A stretch of 25,794 nucleotides of DNA from Blakeslea trispora (Eukaryota > Mucoromycota > Mucoromycetes > Mucorales > Choanephoraceae): contig JAIWNE010000227.1 in assembly GCA_025331445.1 (NCBI GenBank), forward strand, positions 1-25,794. The letters are read 5' to 3'. Under the pieces are notes generated by a model. That model saw only the letters and a list, made by a program, of their open reading frames with translations. It had not been told where the DNA came from and made no database searches. The translations under genes were made by a program, and so were the position numbers. This document shows positions 9,575 through 19,711 of this stretch, piece after piece (the first letter of the stretch is position 1; each line of letters opens with the position of its first letter).

Positions 9575-11014
9575 TCAGGAAGAAGTCATTTCAACATCAT
9601 GTATTTCTTCCAGAGGCTCCTTTGACTCATTTAATTTGAGGAAGTCCTCATGGTAAGCCCTTGCTTGAGCAATACAACCTTTCCAGACTTTAAGGAGATG
9701 GTTTTCAGGAACCCTCTTTAGGCCTTCGTCAAGTTTTCTCTTCAACGTCTTGGCTGTCTCCTTTAGGTCTGGATGAAAAGCGATGGGGTTCTTTACCATC
9801 GATCAAACCTTCTCAATAGGCTGTAACTCACAGTGATATGGAGGGGTGATTGCTATTTTGTGACCAAAGTCACGAGCAATGTCCCAGCATGCGTACACTG
9901 GAGTTACGTTCAATCCTTTGACCGTCTCCAAAAGAGCTGCTTTGGTCATCTTTGGCAGATTGCCCTCTTGATCAGGCAACAAGTGGGCCTTGTTGATCAG
10001 CCATTGCTTGATGGTTTCCTTGCTATCATTGGCCTTTGGCACAGGATTTATTCTACACTTATGGTAAGATGCACCATCCATATGGATGATACATTTACCA
10101 TAAGGTTTCAGCGACTTACAAAGCTTTCTGAACAAACCTTTAGACTTTGCTGCATCAAAGTGACCATGATAGTCACGATTGATTTCCTTTCCACTATTGA
10201 CTGGCCATACAGTCACGCTGTCTTCGATAATCTTTGCATTACATCTTCGATTTTGCTTGAAGACGATGCATGCTGCAAAGATAACCATCATTGGTCTTCG
10301 TCCTATTTCGTTGACAATACCACTGACAGTAGTCCACGTCTTGTTGATATGATGATCAAGATGGCGGTATGATTTATCGAGGAATACTTCTGGACACTCA
10401 GGTTGATCACTGCCATTTAAGTTTAGCAACCTTTGATTGCAATAAGTGTATCGATAGCCAACATTTTCAGGAGCATCATGTCTGATATTCCTCCTTTCAC
10501 CCTTTTTGTATCTCATATTCAGCTCATGAAGGTGTCTCAAAAGTGTTTGATAAGACACATCAAATAAGTAGGTGTCTTTCAACGCCACTTTTATCGCTTT
10601 GACGGTGTTTGGGTAGCCTATTTGATTGTTATCCTTGACAATCTTTGTTACGGCAGAACTATATTCCGTACTAAGACTCTTGCGAGGACGATCTGCAGGT
10701 CTACTTACGGAACCTTCTGATTTGCCATTTGCTTTAGCATTCGCTCTTCGTGATGCATGAGGCGTGGTGCCAAGAACGTAACTTAGTCTAGTACGTAGGT
10801 CCAAGCCTTGAATACGGGGTCCGTCAAAAGTCCCATCGATGAGTACCTGATACATTCGATTTATTAGGATGTAAGTTTCGTCTGAGAATTTAATAGAATC
10901 TAAGACACGATTGTATAAACACTTTTTAAGAAGCATAGTGAATAGTAAAGATGAAAGTAGAAAAAAAACGCTATTCAACCATGGTAGTCTCAACTCTGTA
11001 GACCCATGTCTCAT
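9575..11014 (-). pseudogene. IS630-Tc1-mariner-like transposase with wide D-E spacing (DD87E), one in-frame TGA
   Basis: The frame is open well upstream of 11014, but that part is encoded by the TIR and the Gypsy LTR, so the true start is at ATG 11014 or ATG 10855. Order: basic region rich in A/N/R/K (about 10760-10690), helix-turn-helix-like part (S-Y-Q-T-L-L-R-H-L), then a DDE core. First Asp is in VFLDKSY, second in IIHMDGASYH (codon 10076-10078), and Glu in CELQPIE (codon 9812-9814). There are 87 residues between the second Asp and Glu, against 34-41 in most Tc1/mariner families. A TGA at 9803-9805 follows E-K-V where related proteins have Trp; the same frame continues for 74 codons to 9575 with S-M-V-K-N. 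One G-to-A change explains the stop, so this copy was recently active or is nearly intact. Function: TA-targeted cut-and-paste transposition of the element it lies in. Confidence 0.75.
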
Positions 11015-11054
11015 GAGGTAGTCACGATATGAAAAAAAAAGTCGATTTTCGGGG

Positions 11055-11076
11055 CGATAATTTTTGAATATATCTT
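11055..11076 (-). repeat. Right terminal inverted repeat of the nested mariner
   Basis: Reverse complement of the left TIR with two differences at the outermost few bases; followed by TA at 11077-11078. Confidence 0.85.
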
Positions 11077-11262
11077 TAATAACATACTTTTTTTGTAGTT
11101 CCTTAGTACTAGTAAACTTTTGAAAATTAAATAAAACCAAAGAACAAAAAGCAGTTGATAAGTATAATGCTATGTATAATGTATTGTCAAAAGAATAAAA
11201 GGGAACGAGGTTCCACCAAGGAGCAATGTAACTTCCATTTTGGGATTGGGGAAAAATTATCA
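11077..11262 (-). repeat. Gypsy 2 3' LTR, second part
   Basis: Continues the LTR interrupted at 9405. It aligns with the second half of the LTR-like copy at 21627-21876 through TACTTTTTT, GTARTTCCT and GGAGCWATGTAAC. The right boundary near 11262 (ATCA) is my estimate; no clean polypurine tract was found. Confidence 0.55.
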
Positions 11263-11295
11263 AATGTTAGAGGGGGGTTTTTTGACCTATTTCAT

Positions 11296-12440
11296 TCATC
11301 CTGGACTCCATTCTTTGAAAAATTTTGCTTCGTTTCTAGGTACGTAAATCTTCAAGTATGCTCCATTCACTGCTCTCTTTAACTTCACGCTTTTACTATC
11401 CATCAATACATAGGTATTATGATGAAACTTATTCACTATTGTAAACACCTCGTTCTTGTAAGTTTGATCTAACTTGTCTTTCTTCTTATGATTCACCATC
11501 AAAACTCTAGACCCAATCATGAGCTTCGGTTTCATTTTGTTTTCGCTTTGGTTTCCCTAGTAGTTTTCTTCATGAGTTAACCTTTTGTCTATCAGAAAGT
11601 AAAGTCTTTCCAGGCCTAATTTTATACCATTTCTTGTAATGGATCGCTATCCTTATTTCTTGGTGGTACTCCAAACAGTGCTTCATATGGAGAAATGCCT
11701 AAAGTCTTGTGTATTTTTGTTCTAAAAGCGAACAACATAGGTGACAGATAGACATCCCAAGACTTCTTGTTGTTTTCCGCCATCTTCTTTATGCCCCGTA
11801 CTATAGTTCCATTTAATTTCTCTACCTCTCCATTCGTCTGTGGACGATAAGGAGCTGCGAACGTTTGCTTCGCATTTACATATCTAGCGAATGCTTCTAA
11901 TTCCTGATTGACAAAGTGCTTTACATTGTCGGTCAAAATTTTACATGGGCCAAAAACACAAAAAATCTCTTCATACAAGAACTTGACAGTAGTGTCAGCG
12001 TCTGCTTTTTTGACAGCACGGGCAACTGGCCAATTGGTGAAATATTCTACTGCCATAATAATGTAATTGTTCTTAGATTCACTCGTTGGAAATGGACCAA
12101 CATAGTCAACTGCAAACCTCTCGAATATCTTTTGTATAGGTACGGTACCAGTATTGGGGACTTTGTTCGGCATGTAAGCGAAGAGCTGGCAGTTTTGACA
12201 TGAGCGCACGTATTCTCTAACTTGATCGTATGCCTTGGGCCACCAATATTGAGCGTATAGTCGATTCCATGTCGCTTCCTGGCCAAAATGACCATGGCCA
12301 TGATGAACTTTCCTGAGTAAACCTTCCCTTTCATCTAACTTTGGTATCTTAAGATACTTGTCTCCAACTTTTCTGAATAGTTCAGCTTTTTCATCGATGC
12401 GGAATCTTAGTCTTTTCTTCTTCAATTCAAAATTTTTCAT
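11296..12440 (-). pseudogene. pol: Gypsy 2 integrase (catalytic part plus separate C-terminal block)
   Basis: Frame 12440-11622 holds the HHCC zinc domain (HGHGHFGQEATW then SCQNCQ), the rve core with D in AVDYVGPF, D in ILTDNVKHF (Gly after D-N replaced by Val) and E in GEVEKLNG, and then a SPYEALFG block. It stops at 11622. Homology continues in another phase (K-L-G-L-E-R-L) through a further in-frame stop, and reaches the block K-L-M-I-G-S-R-V-L and K-L-K-R-A-V-N-G at 11535-11296, matching the Gypsy 1 integrase C-terminus. The start at 12440 overlaps the RNase H stop in another phase, while Gypsy 1 has both in one frame, so this is a frameshift rather than a real gene start. Confidence 0.8.
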
Positions 12441-13716
12441 TTCACCCCAGCAGCCTTGTACAGTAAAGTAAAGATCTTGTTCAAAGGGATTTCATAATGA
12501 CTTTCATCATCTAGCATTTCTACTAACCACGACTCTCTCATGTATTCGTCTGGAGACTGATATTCGGATTCCTCTTGAGTTAAAGGGGGATACCTTGACA
12601 TAACATAGGTAACCACATTCTGTTTGCCAGGAAGATGAAAAATTTTGATCCTGAACTCTTGGGCGGCCACAATCCACCTCCGCAACCTACTTCCAGGATC
12701 GGATTTGGTAAACAGATACCTGACTGCAGAACTGTCCACATAAACCTCGAATTCTTTGTCTAGTAAGTACCGTCTCAGTCTTGTCGATAGAAAAATAAAG
12801 GCTACGCATTCTTTCTCTACAGTTGGGTAACGCATCTTGGCAGGTCTCAACTTTCTTGAAATAAAACACACTGGTCTGTCTACATTTAATTCTTCATCAA
12901 ATTGAACTAAGACATCACCAGTTTCTAAGTCGGATGCATCACAAAATAACTTGTACTTCGCATTTGGCTCAGAGTATTTGAGTTATGTAGCGTGGACAAT
13001 GCATTGCTTAATCTGTTCAAACGATCTTTGTTGTCTATTACCCCATTCAAAATTGGCTGACTTCTTCAGTAAATCATTCAATGATGACACGAGATCACTG
13101 CAGCAGTTGATATGACGTCTATAAAATCCCGCAAGGGAAACAAAGGCTCTAATATCACTCTTGTTCATCGGCTTGGGAAAATCTACGATTTTCTAGTCAT
13201 TATTGGGACTAGGCTTGATTCCTTTCCCAGAGACAATAAAGCCAAGAACTTCCACTTCTTCTCTTGCAAAGGCACCTTCTGTAGGATTGACAACCATGTT
13301 CACCTCTCGTAAGTGATCCAATGTCCTTCTTAGGTGTTCAATATGTTCAGTAAATGATTTACAAAATACAGTCATATCGTCTATGTACGTAGTGACGAAC
13401 TTGTCCACATATTCTTGCATTGCTAAAAAGATAGCACGAGAGAAACACGCAGGACCATTTACGATCCCAAAGGGTATTACCCAATAAGAATAGCAACCCT
13501 AAGGAGTGGTCATAGTCAGCTTAGGCATAGTATCATAATCAACTAGGATTTGATTGAATCCTTTAAAAGATCCAGTGTAGAAAACAGAGATGCTCCTTGA
13601 TATGTTTCTAGTAAGTGTTGTAGAGATGGGAGCGGCCAAGGATCCTTCTTCAATATAGCATTGAGATCCTGGAACTGCACTACTAATCTACCTTCTTTTA
13701 TCCCTTTCTTTCCTAC
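12437..13716 (-). pseudogene. pol: Gypsy 2 RT catalytic part, connection and RNase H, multiply broken
   Basis: Continues the protease-RT frame past a TAG at 13717-13719 into V-V-Q-F-Q-D-L-N-A and T-L-D-L-L, then shifts phase at the T4A3 run near 13560. A TAG at 13499-13501 stands where the family has Trp (T-P-W-G). The catalytic YIDD follows in 13420-13193, which stops at 13193. The connection G-F-Y-R-R-H (13168-12986) continues in the same phase through a TAA at 12983-12985 into RNase H: FCDASD with the first Asp, T-V-E-K-E glutamate, and VYVDSSAV with the third Asp retained. The C-terminal stretch ends at 12437. Five lesions in about 1.3 kb show that the copy has been free of selection for some time. 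Confidence 0.8.
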
Positions 13717-14982
13717 CTACATGACGGGAAACGCCCATCCTAATGAAGAGCCACCGTCTTTCTGCGGAAGGTGCATTGTAGGCATGATCTGTCCCGTTTT
13801 TAGCATAGCGGCCAGTTCCTTCTTCAGATTGTCCAATTCAGCGTGTGACATATACTTGTTAGGACGCTTTATAATGAGAGCATGATCACCAGTATCAATA
13901 TGCAGCTTGACCAAGTTAGTTTGTTTGAAATCACTGTAGTTGACCCCAAACACATCCAGGTAGTTGCTTAAAACCTCCATGAGCTTATTTCTTTGTTCTT
14001 CGTTCAGGTTATCACATTCCTGGACCTTCTCTTGAAGTACTTTCAACTTCTTCTCATCAGTAGTTGGTTGGTCTTGTACATCTCCCGCAAGGACTTCAAT
14101 TTCACTCTTTGATCCTTCGCCTACGAAATAAGATTCACTTGCTGACGAATCCGGAAAGATGAGATAAGTCTCATATGCATCGTCTTCTGTACTTGATTCT
14201 TCGAAATCACTACTTTCAGTGTCATGACTATCTTCGGACGTAGCGCTTTCGACTTTTGTGAAAACGTTCGCTTGAACTGGTATTATGTTTCTTCCTTTCT
14301 GATTGAAATGAACGGTGAGAGGTACCAAACCTTGATCACTATGGATATTTAAATAAGCAGTGGAATAATCAGCGGCTATTCCCATTAGCTTCATACTGTC
14401 ATTTCCCAACAGCAGATCATAGGGGAGTTTTCCAAAGACAATAGGTCTAATACACATCAAGACATCTTGTACGGTAACCAATAGGTGATCAACTTCTCCT
14501 AATGTATTAGCCCTTCCACCATCAGCCATACGACTTCCTGATTCATCTTTCTTCTTATGTATCTTAAGGTTTAATTGGTGAGCTAACCTTGCACTTATAA
14601 TAGAACCGTGCGAACCTGAGTCGAGGATAGCATCAACTTGAGCCTCACTGTTAACAATAGCCTGTAAACTGGGAGCTCCAGTTCCTTGTTGTGACAAATC
14701 GTTAAATTGACGAACAACTGACCCTTGAGAAACCTAGAAGACTTCCTTGACTTCTTGGTTAGTGTCTTATTCAATTGATTTTCGTTTAGATTTTTGTTCT
14801 TTTCTTGTCAGTTGGAATAATTTAGATCGGAATTCTTTGAGGGGCATAAGTTGTTCTAGAGAAACGAGGAAGGCTAGGGTTCTAAGGATTTCTCCAGCCT
14901 GAACTGGTGTTGGATCTTGAGGTGGTACTTTATGTTTAATCTTTCTTGTACCCTTTGTCTTGGTCTTATTCTGATTTTTCAT
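13717..14982 (-). pseudogene. pol: Gypsy 2 gag-pol linker, aspartic protease and start of RT
   Basis: The 71-codon frame 14982-14767 is a basic, Lys-rich linker in gag phase. After TAA 14767-14769 and TAG 14734-14736 the same phase continues into 14697-13717. Retropepsin-type aspartic protease: active-site D-S-G in AILDSGSHGS, and a later L-L-L-G-N-D block. An acidic Ser/Glu-rich linker follows, then the N-terminal RT part D-V-F-G-V-N-Y and G-W-A-F-P-V-M. Role: protease matures the gag-pol polyprotein inside particles. The ATG-like start at 14697 is not a natural start; the order and phase argue for one gag-pol frame later interrupted by nonsense changes. Confidence 0.8.
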
Positions 14983-15030
14983 GTGCTCTCTCTCTCTTGG
15001 TTCTTTTCCCGCCTTTTCCTTTTGTGCAAC

Positions 15031-16173
15031 TTAAACTAGATTTGGATTAGGTCCTACGACTCTAAGTTTCACTGGAGGCAAGTTGGCATACGTAACACGT
15101 TCAACTCGTGTCTTTTTTTGCACTTGGTTTGTGACAGAAGGGTTTTCAGAATCTGTGCTAGATCTATCACGTTTCTCTACTGCATACGTTTCGTTCTCGT
15201 TGACTTTATTAATATCTTGTGTTTCATTCAGGACTAAGTATAAGTTTTTGGGATTGGAGTAGTTGGGACATTTCCAAAATGGGTGTTGACCTTCCTGTCC
15301 TTGACAAATTTTGCATGCGTTGGGACAATTTCCGGCTCGATGACCCTTTTCTTGGCAATTGTAACATATACTCTCTCTAGGAATTGATGCACTAGCTTGT
15401 TGCTGATTGTGAGTTCGTTCAACAAGAAGAGTCAGCTTCTGAAAATTGATTATCAATTTATCCAACTTCTTTTCCAATTCAGACTTTCGACCTTGTTCCA
15501 AAAGGCTTGAGTTAGAATTACTGGTAGAAATCTCGTGCTTAATTCTGACATAGCGACCCTTATTTTGTGCTACCCTAGTGGTCTTCTCAAATTCAGATTC
15601 AGTATACTTCTCCAAGTCTTCGGACGCTTCCTCTTCATCGAATTCCTTGAGCAATATTCTTTGGACTTCACTTAAGGTCTTATGCAGATGTTGCTTGACT
15701 AACAGTGTAAGCGTGCTAGGTTTGATGCATTGAATAAACGTCTCTTTGAGCACTTCAGCGTTAATTTCTTGCCATTCATTGGTCAATGCTTTTGCTCTGT
15801 TGTATTTGTTAACTAGATGGTCAAAACGGTCGATGTATTCACGAACATGCTCCTTTTCTGCCCACTTACATGAGAGTACTTTCACTAGAAGAGCGTTAAT
15901 GTTCACCTTAGTATCGGTGAATCTATCGATAAACTTGGTTTTGAATGTCTTCCAAGAGTTGAAAGCTTGATTGTTGAACCAAGTAGTAATAGCATCAGAC
16001 CCAAAGTATCCAGGGATCATCGTTAGCTTATGTTCATCTGGTACGTTGATAACATTTAAATTTGCTTCAAAAATTCTGATCCAGTGACTAGGATCTATTT
16101 GTCTTGAGAAATCCGGGATCTTGATCAAATTACTTGCTAATAGTCCATTCATTCTTTTTCCTTCACAGGCCAT
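15031..16173 (-). CDS. gag: Gypsy 2 Gag polyprotein
   Basis: 380 codons from ATG 16173, 57 bp inside the LTR boundary, uninterrupted. Residues about 15-170 form a retrotransposon gag capsid-like domain (W-I-R-I-F-E near the start, then W-x-T-F-K-x-x-F-I-D-R-F and E-Y-I-D-R-F). A Lys/Glu-rich coiled-coil-prone region follows. A nucleocapsid part carries a CCHC knuckle CYNCQEKGHRAGNC and a second Cys/His cluster CKICQGQEGQHPFWKC. Role: forms the virus-like particle and packages element RNA. The TAA at 15031-15033 is followed by open sequence in the same phase, so it may be either the natural gag terminator or a later mutation. It is the only full-length uninterrupted frame of this element. Confidence 0.85.
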   Translation of the reverse strand: MACEGKRMNGLLASNLIKIPDFSRQIDPSHWIRIFEANLNVINVPDEHKLTMIPGYFGSDAITTWFNNQAFNSWKTFKTKFIDRFTDTKVNINALLVKVLSCKWAEKEHVREYIDRFDHLVNKYNRAKALTNEWQEINAEVLKETFIQCIKPSTLTLLVKQHLHKTLSEVQRILLKEFDEEEASEDLEKYTESEFEKTTRVAQNKGRYVRIKHEISTSNSNSSLLEQGRKSELEKKLDKLIINFQKLTLLVERTHNQQQASASIPRESICYNCQEKGHRAGNCPNACKICQGQEGQHPFWKCPNYSNPKNLYLVLNETQDINKVNENETYAVEKRDRSSTDSENPSVTNQVQKKTRVERVTYANLPPVKLRVVGPNPNLV

Positions 16174-16230
16174 CTTGAGTGTCTTTCAGTATTAAGGCTT
16201 CCAAAGTAACCAATGTTTACAAAAAAACGA

Positions 16231-16322
16231 TGAAATATTTGTATGTGACTTATAATTGGTTTTGGGTTTTTATTATATGGAAGCTTTATTTATGGTTGAT
16301 ATATATGTGAGTAAAATAATAA
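16231..16322 (-). repeat. Gypsy 2 5' LTR, truncated to 92 bp by the LINE
   Basis: Matches 9310-9402 with about three differences, beginning TGAAATATTTG. It stops where the eight-T run (16323-16330), the poly(A) end of the LINE, begins. The rest of this LTR is not found on the far side of the LINE. Confidence 0.75.
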
Positions 16323-16481
16323 TTTTTTTTATGGAGAAATAAAATCTTTTTATTAAATGACGAGAAAACTCGAGTCACAATTATTGTTTTTGGGTTATTG
16401 TTTTTTTTATGCGGTATATGAGGGGAAAGGGGAAGTTGAGAATATGGTTGTGGGTAGGAAAGGATATAAATAAAGCGACCA

Positions 16482-17657
16482 TTAAGACGCTGGAAAGACT
16501 AGGCCTATAATAGGGAGAGGAGAAACATCTGCTTGTAGTAAAGTCTCTTGAGCATGTCGATGGAGATCTGTAGAAGCCAGGTTAATCGCTGTAGCTGAAA
16601 GGAAAGGAACATCATCAAAGACAAACAACCAGTGACAACGCCAAACTGCTTGAAGCGAGGAGGCAAGTACAACGTATGGGTTCCTGCAAAACGAGGTCTT
16701 GGTCAATTGTGGCAGGTGAAGATTAAAGAGTGCCGCTCTAAGTGCCTGAGTGGAGAACGGAGTGGCAAAATGCAATGACCACAATTCCTCCCAAACAGGT
16801 GGTTTCTTCTCGCATTCGTAGAGGAAATGCTCCATAGAGTCAGTCTTCTGAGAGCAGATGGTACAAATAGGGTCAGTAATGGCAGGAAGGATTCCATGCA
16901 AAATTGCCCGGCAAGGAAGCTTACCCAATAAGAGCCAATACCACACGTTCCGACTAGTATGCGACAAGGAATAAGACCAAAATTGATTCCATTGTTTGGC
17001 TGTCAGGCGAGATGTTGAAGAAGGAAGGAGAGCGAGACGGTACTCCTTAGACTTAAGCTGGAGAGCGAGATCTGTAGAACCAAGACCTAGAGATGATAGG
17101 AACGGTGATGCATCCACTTGGTGATGGCTGACAGGCACGAAGGGATGAGATCCAATTTGGGCGAAGGCAGGGGGGATAAATGCTCGCACAAAGAATGGGG
17201 AAAGAACCAATGTGTTTGTTCGTACCAAGCGAAGAAATTTGCGAACAAGATATGGATGAGTTGTAACTTCATTCAAAGTCTTTGGTCTGAGACGATGGCA
17301 AGCAGAGTCAAGTATGTAAGCTGCAGAACAAGTCAATTGTTCTAATGAGCGAGGAACTGTAACGGTGGGAGGCTGTAGATAAAGTGAGCCTAAAGGGAGA
17401 CTCAGGCATGTCTCGAGGCTAACTACAACATTGACGAACGGTTTTGGAAGAGCATCCATCGAGCGGAATAACAAGTGGAATGGACTCTGAAAGGACCTAA
17501 GGATAGAAGGTCTCGAATGAGGGAACAAAAAGAGCAGTCGGAAATCTTGCAAGGACCAAGAGTCAGCAGCCATAAAGGGATTGTCAGGCAGATGATAGAG
17601 CGCAGACTGAACCAAGAAGGACAAAACAAAGGATGTGTCAAAGCTGAGCTTTTTCAT
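16482..17657 (-). pseudogene. LINE ORF2 C-terminal region with zf-RVT zinc-binding domain
   Basis: 391-codon frame; its first codon is only the point where this phase becomes open. The first 200 residues are a Leu/Pro/Ser-rich region without a motif I recognise. The second part carries W-Y-W-L-L-L-G-K-L-P-C-R and ICTICSQKTDSMEHFLYEC, the Cys/His signature of the zinc-binding domain found after RT in L1-like fungal and plant LINEs. It is thought to help bind element RNA or target DNA during target-primed reverse transcription. It ends in TAA at 16482-16484, about 150 bp before the poly(A). This is the least damaged part of ORF2. Confidence 0.75.
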
Positions 17658-19650
17658 GAAATGGGATTAAGAACAGAATCAGTAAAAGACAACAAGGGAT
17701 TGAGCCATCTAAGTTGAAGGGCAAGCTGTTGGTGTCGAGGATTCAGGAGACCTAAACCACCTCTTTTCCGAGGCAGAAACAAAGTGGCGATGCCAATCCG
17801 AGGAAAGATTCGACGCATGAGGAAAGAACTCATAATAGAATCAATTTTCTGGAAAAAGGAGTCAGGGACCGTCAATACCCTTAGAACGTGCCACAGACGT
17901 GAAAGAATCAGACTGTTGAGGATGGTAACCTTTCCTCGAACAGACAAGGATCTTTGCAAATGAATACCACACGACCGAGAGATTTTGGTTAACAGAGTGG
18001 ACAGGTAGACATCACGTTGAGAAATAGAGGTATACAGTGGATAACCAAGGTAGATGAGAGGAGCGAGAGAGTGACAATCATGCATCTGGGTAATGCGGTT
18101 CTCTACTAAGGCGTTTCTCCATAGACCAGTGACCACAAACGGCTTGCCAGATAAGGATAGAGCCTGAGTCTTGTGAAGATTGCCTGTGCATTGGATGCGA
18201 GGGAATAGGTGGCTAAGTGTAACTGTAGACGAGACAAGTCAGACGGATCTTTTAAAAAGCACACCACATCATCAGCATAAGCCAGCAGTTTGATGGGAGT
18301 GATAGGGCCAATAGGTTGGCTAAGGAACATCGGAGGAGGTAGAGTGATGCCTTGAAATTGACTATCATGAAGTAGTCGCCGGAGCAAAGGTTCAAATGCC
18401 AAGTTGAAAAGGACTGGCGATATAGGATCGCCCTGTCAAAGACCCTGCGCTGAATCACTGTAGAGATAGATGACCATTGATGTTCAGACTAAGGTGGGTG
18501 TTGAAGAAAAGGGAACAGATACTGTCTACGATAATGAGAGGGAAACCAAAGTGAAGCAAGACCTTGCGTAAGTATTCAGGATGAACTCGATCATAAGCTT
18601 TTTCCTGATCAAGGAGAAGGCCAATAGATGAATCGCCTGATTGACGAGCATGATCCATGACAAACTTCATGAGTAAGCCGTTGTCTGCAATGAAACGATC
18701 GCGTACAAATCCTGTTTGGAAGGGGTTGATAAGATTGCTAGCACATTCAATAACCCGGCTGTTGAGAATTCGTGTGAATACTTTAGCGTCGGTATTGATC
18801 AAAGAAATGGGACGCCAATTTTTCAGTTCCGAAAGTTGCCCTTTTTTTGGCAGTAAGGAAACTATGGTTTCTTGCCAAGAGACAGGAAAAACAGCATGAA
18901 GAAGTGCATCATTGTAAACCGCCACAGCAGTAGATTGGCACACTGGATGCAAAAACAGGAGGCGCAATATCTCGTATGGAAGACCATCCTTACCAGGACT
19001 ACTCCGTTTAGGACTACGAGAGACCCCATTGAGCAAGTCATCCAAGGTCAAGGGATGAATGAGCGAACTCTGTTGTTCTTCAGACAATCGTACATTATGA
19101 GGCAAGTTGGTCAGCAAATCATCAATAGCATCTTGGCTCACAGGATCAGGAGAGTAAAGGCTCTCGTAGAAACTGGACGCTGCTTTTAACATGTCTTCCT
19201 TAGTTGTGCTTATTTCCCGTGTGATAGGGTGAATCAAAGGAGGGATCAGGTGTTTAGCTGCTCGGTGCGAAACTGTGCGTTTCAGGTAGCCGGCAGACAA
19301 TTCACCCAAATCGCGCCAACGTATCCCGCTCTAAGCGCGAGAGTGTCTACATGATATTCCTGTAAAGATCGTAATTGTTGTTCAACAACTTGTTGTTGTG
19401 GAAGGTACTGTGCAGCCAAATCAGGACGTAGAATCAACTGTTATTGAATCTTATGTCGCTTCTTCTGAAGAATGTGTTCAGCCTGTTTGATATCAAATGC
19501 CTTTTTTCTGGAGTGGGCTCGTGCGATACGCGCGGCCACAGCTTTGAATTCTTCCCATCGCTCTTGGGGAGAGTAGGTATGAGGCATAGAAGAATTGGAA
19601 ACCATTATAGCGGAGTGAAGCTTAGTACAGAACTGAGCATCGGAGGCTAG
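17654..19650 (-). pseudogene. LINE ORF2 linker and reverse transcriptase, frameshifted
   Basis: The region 19650-19310 encodes a basic linker (R-W-E-E-F-K, A-R-A-H-S-R-K-K) with an in-frame TAA near 19440 and a phase change. RT proper: 19309-18455 with S-P-G-K-D-G-L-P-Y-E, N-W-R-P-I-S-L-I-N-T-D-A-K, F-V-x-x-R-F-I-x-D-N and L-L-D-Q-E-K-A-Y-D-R-V (the A block, catalytic Asp). After a phase change near 18440, 18402-18106 has the catalytic YADD in LLAYADDVVCFL at about 18280-18268. A further phase change leads to 18136-17654 with L-G-Y-P-L and G-K-V-T-I-L-N-S, the thumb-like segment. Active-site residues are all present, so the damage is purely frameshifts and stops. Role: target-primed reverse transcription. 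Confidence 0.8.
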
Positions 19651-19711
19651 TTTAGGATGAGCTCTCCAATGTCCTTTTCCGTCTTAGTAAGTTCAATAGA
19701 GGACTCAGAGA

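Larger units (their letters stand above)
9406..11076 (-). mobile_element. Tc1/mariner-like DNA transposon nested in the Gypsy 2 LTR
   Basis: Terminal inverted repeats at 9406-9427 and 11055-11076 share ATATATTCAAAAATTATCG exactly (19 bp, 20 of 22 overall). Both ends are flanked by TA (9404-9405 and 11077-11078), the target duplication of the IS630-Tc1-mariner superfamily. A transposase frame fills the interior on the minus strand. Joining the outer flanks restores the Gypsy LTR, as judged by alignment to the third LTR copy at 21627-21876. Confidence 0.85.
9310..16322 (-). mobile_element. Ty3/Gypsy retrotransposon 2 with LTRs, internally decayed and carrying nested insertions
   Basis: Order on the minus strand: LTR (16322-16231), short leader, gag (16173-15031), linker, protease, RT, RNase H, integrase (to 11296), LTR (11262-11077 plus 9405-9310). 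The two LTR ends match over about 93 bp with roughly three differences, so the copy is not recent. The left LTR is split by a Tc1/mariner-like transposon (9406-11076), and the right LTR is cut by a LINE. Gag, linker and protease/RT are all in one phase, separated only by in-frame stops, which suggests an ancestral single gag-pol frame. No chromodomain is visible after the integrase. Later parts carry several frameshifts. Confidence 0.8.

Noticed and set aside
11015..11263. N-terminal extension of the nested mariner transposase.
   Set aside because: These codons lie in the TIR and the Gypsy LTR, outside or at the edge of the transposon, so they cannot be part of its gene.
3832..13719. Possible alternative genetic code, because many element frames contain internal TAG/TAA.
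   Set aside because: The internal stops fall at positions where relatives have Gln (3832), Trp (13499, and TGA at 9803) or Tyr-like residues (13717, 6371), with no single reassigned amino acid, and frameshifts accompany them. This is ordinary decay.
13661..13885. Plus-strand frames opposite the Gypsy 2 and LINE coding regions (for example 13661-13885, 17475-17717, 18872-19189).
   Set aside because: They are antisense shadows of motif-bearing minus-strand frames.
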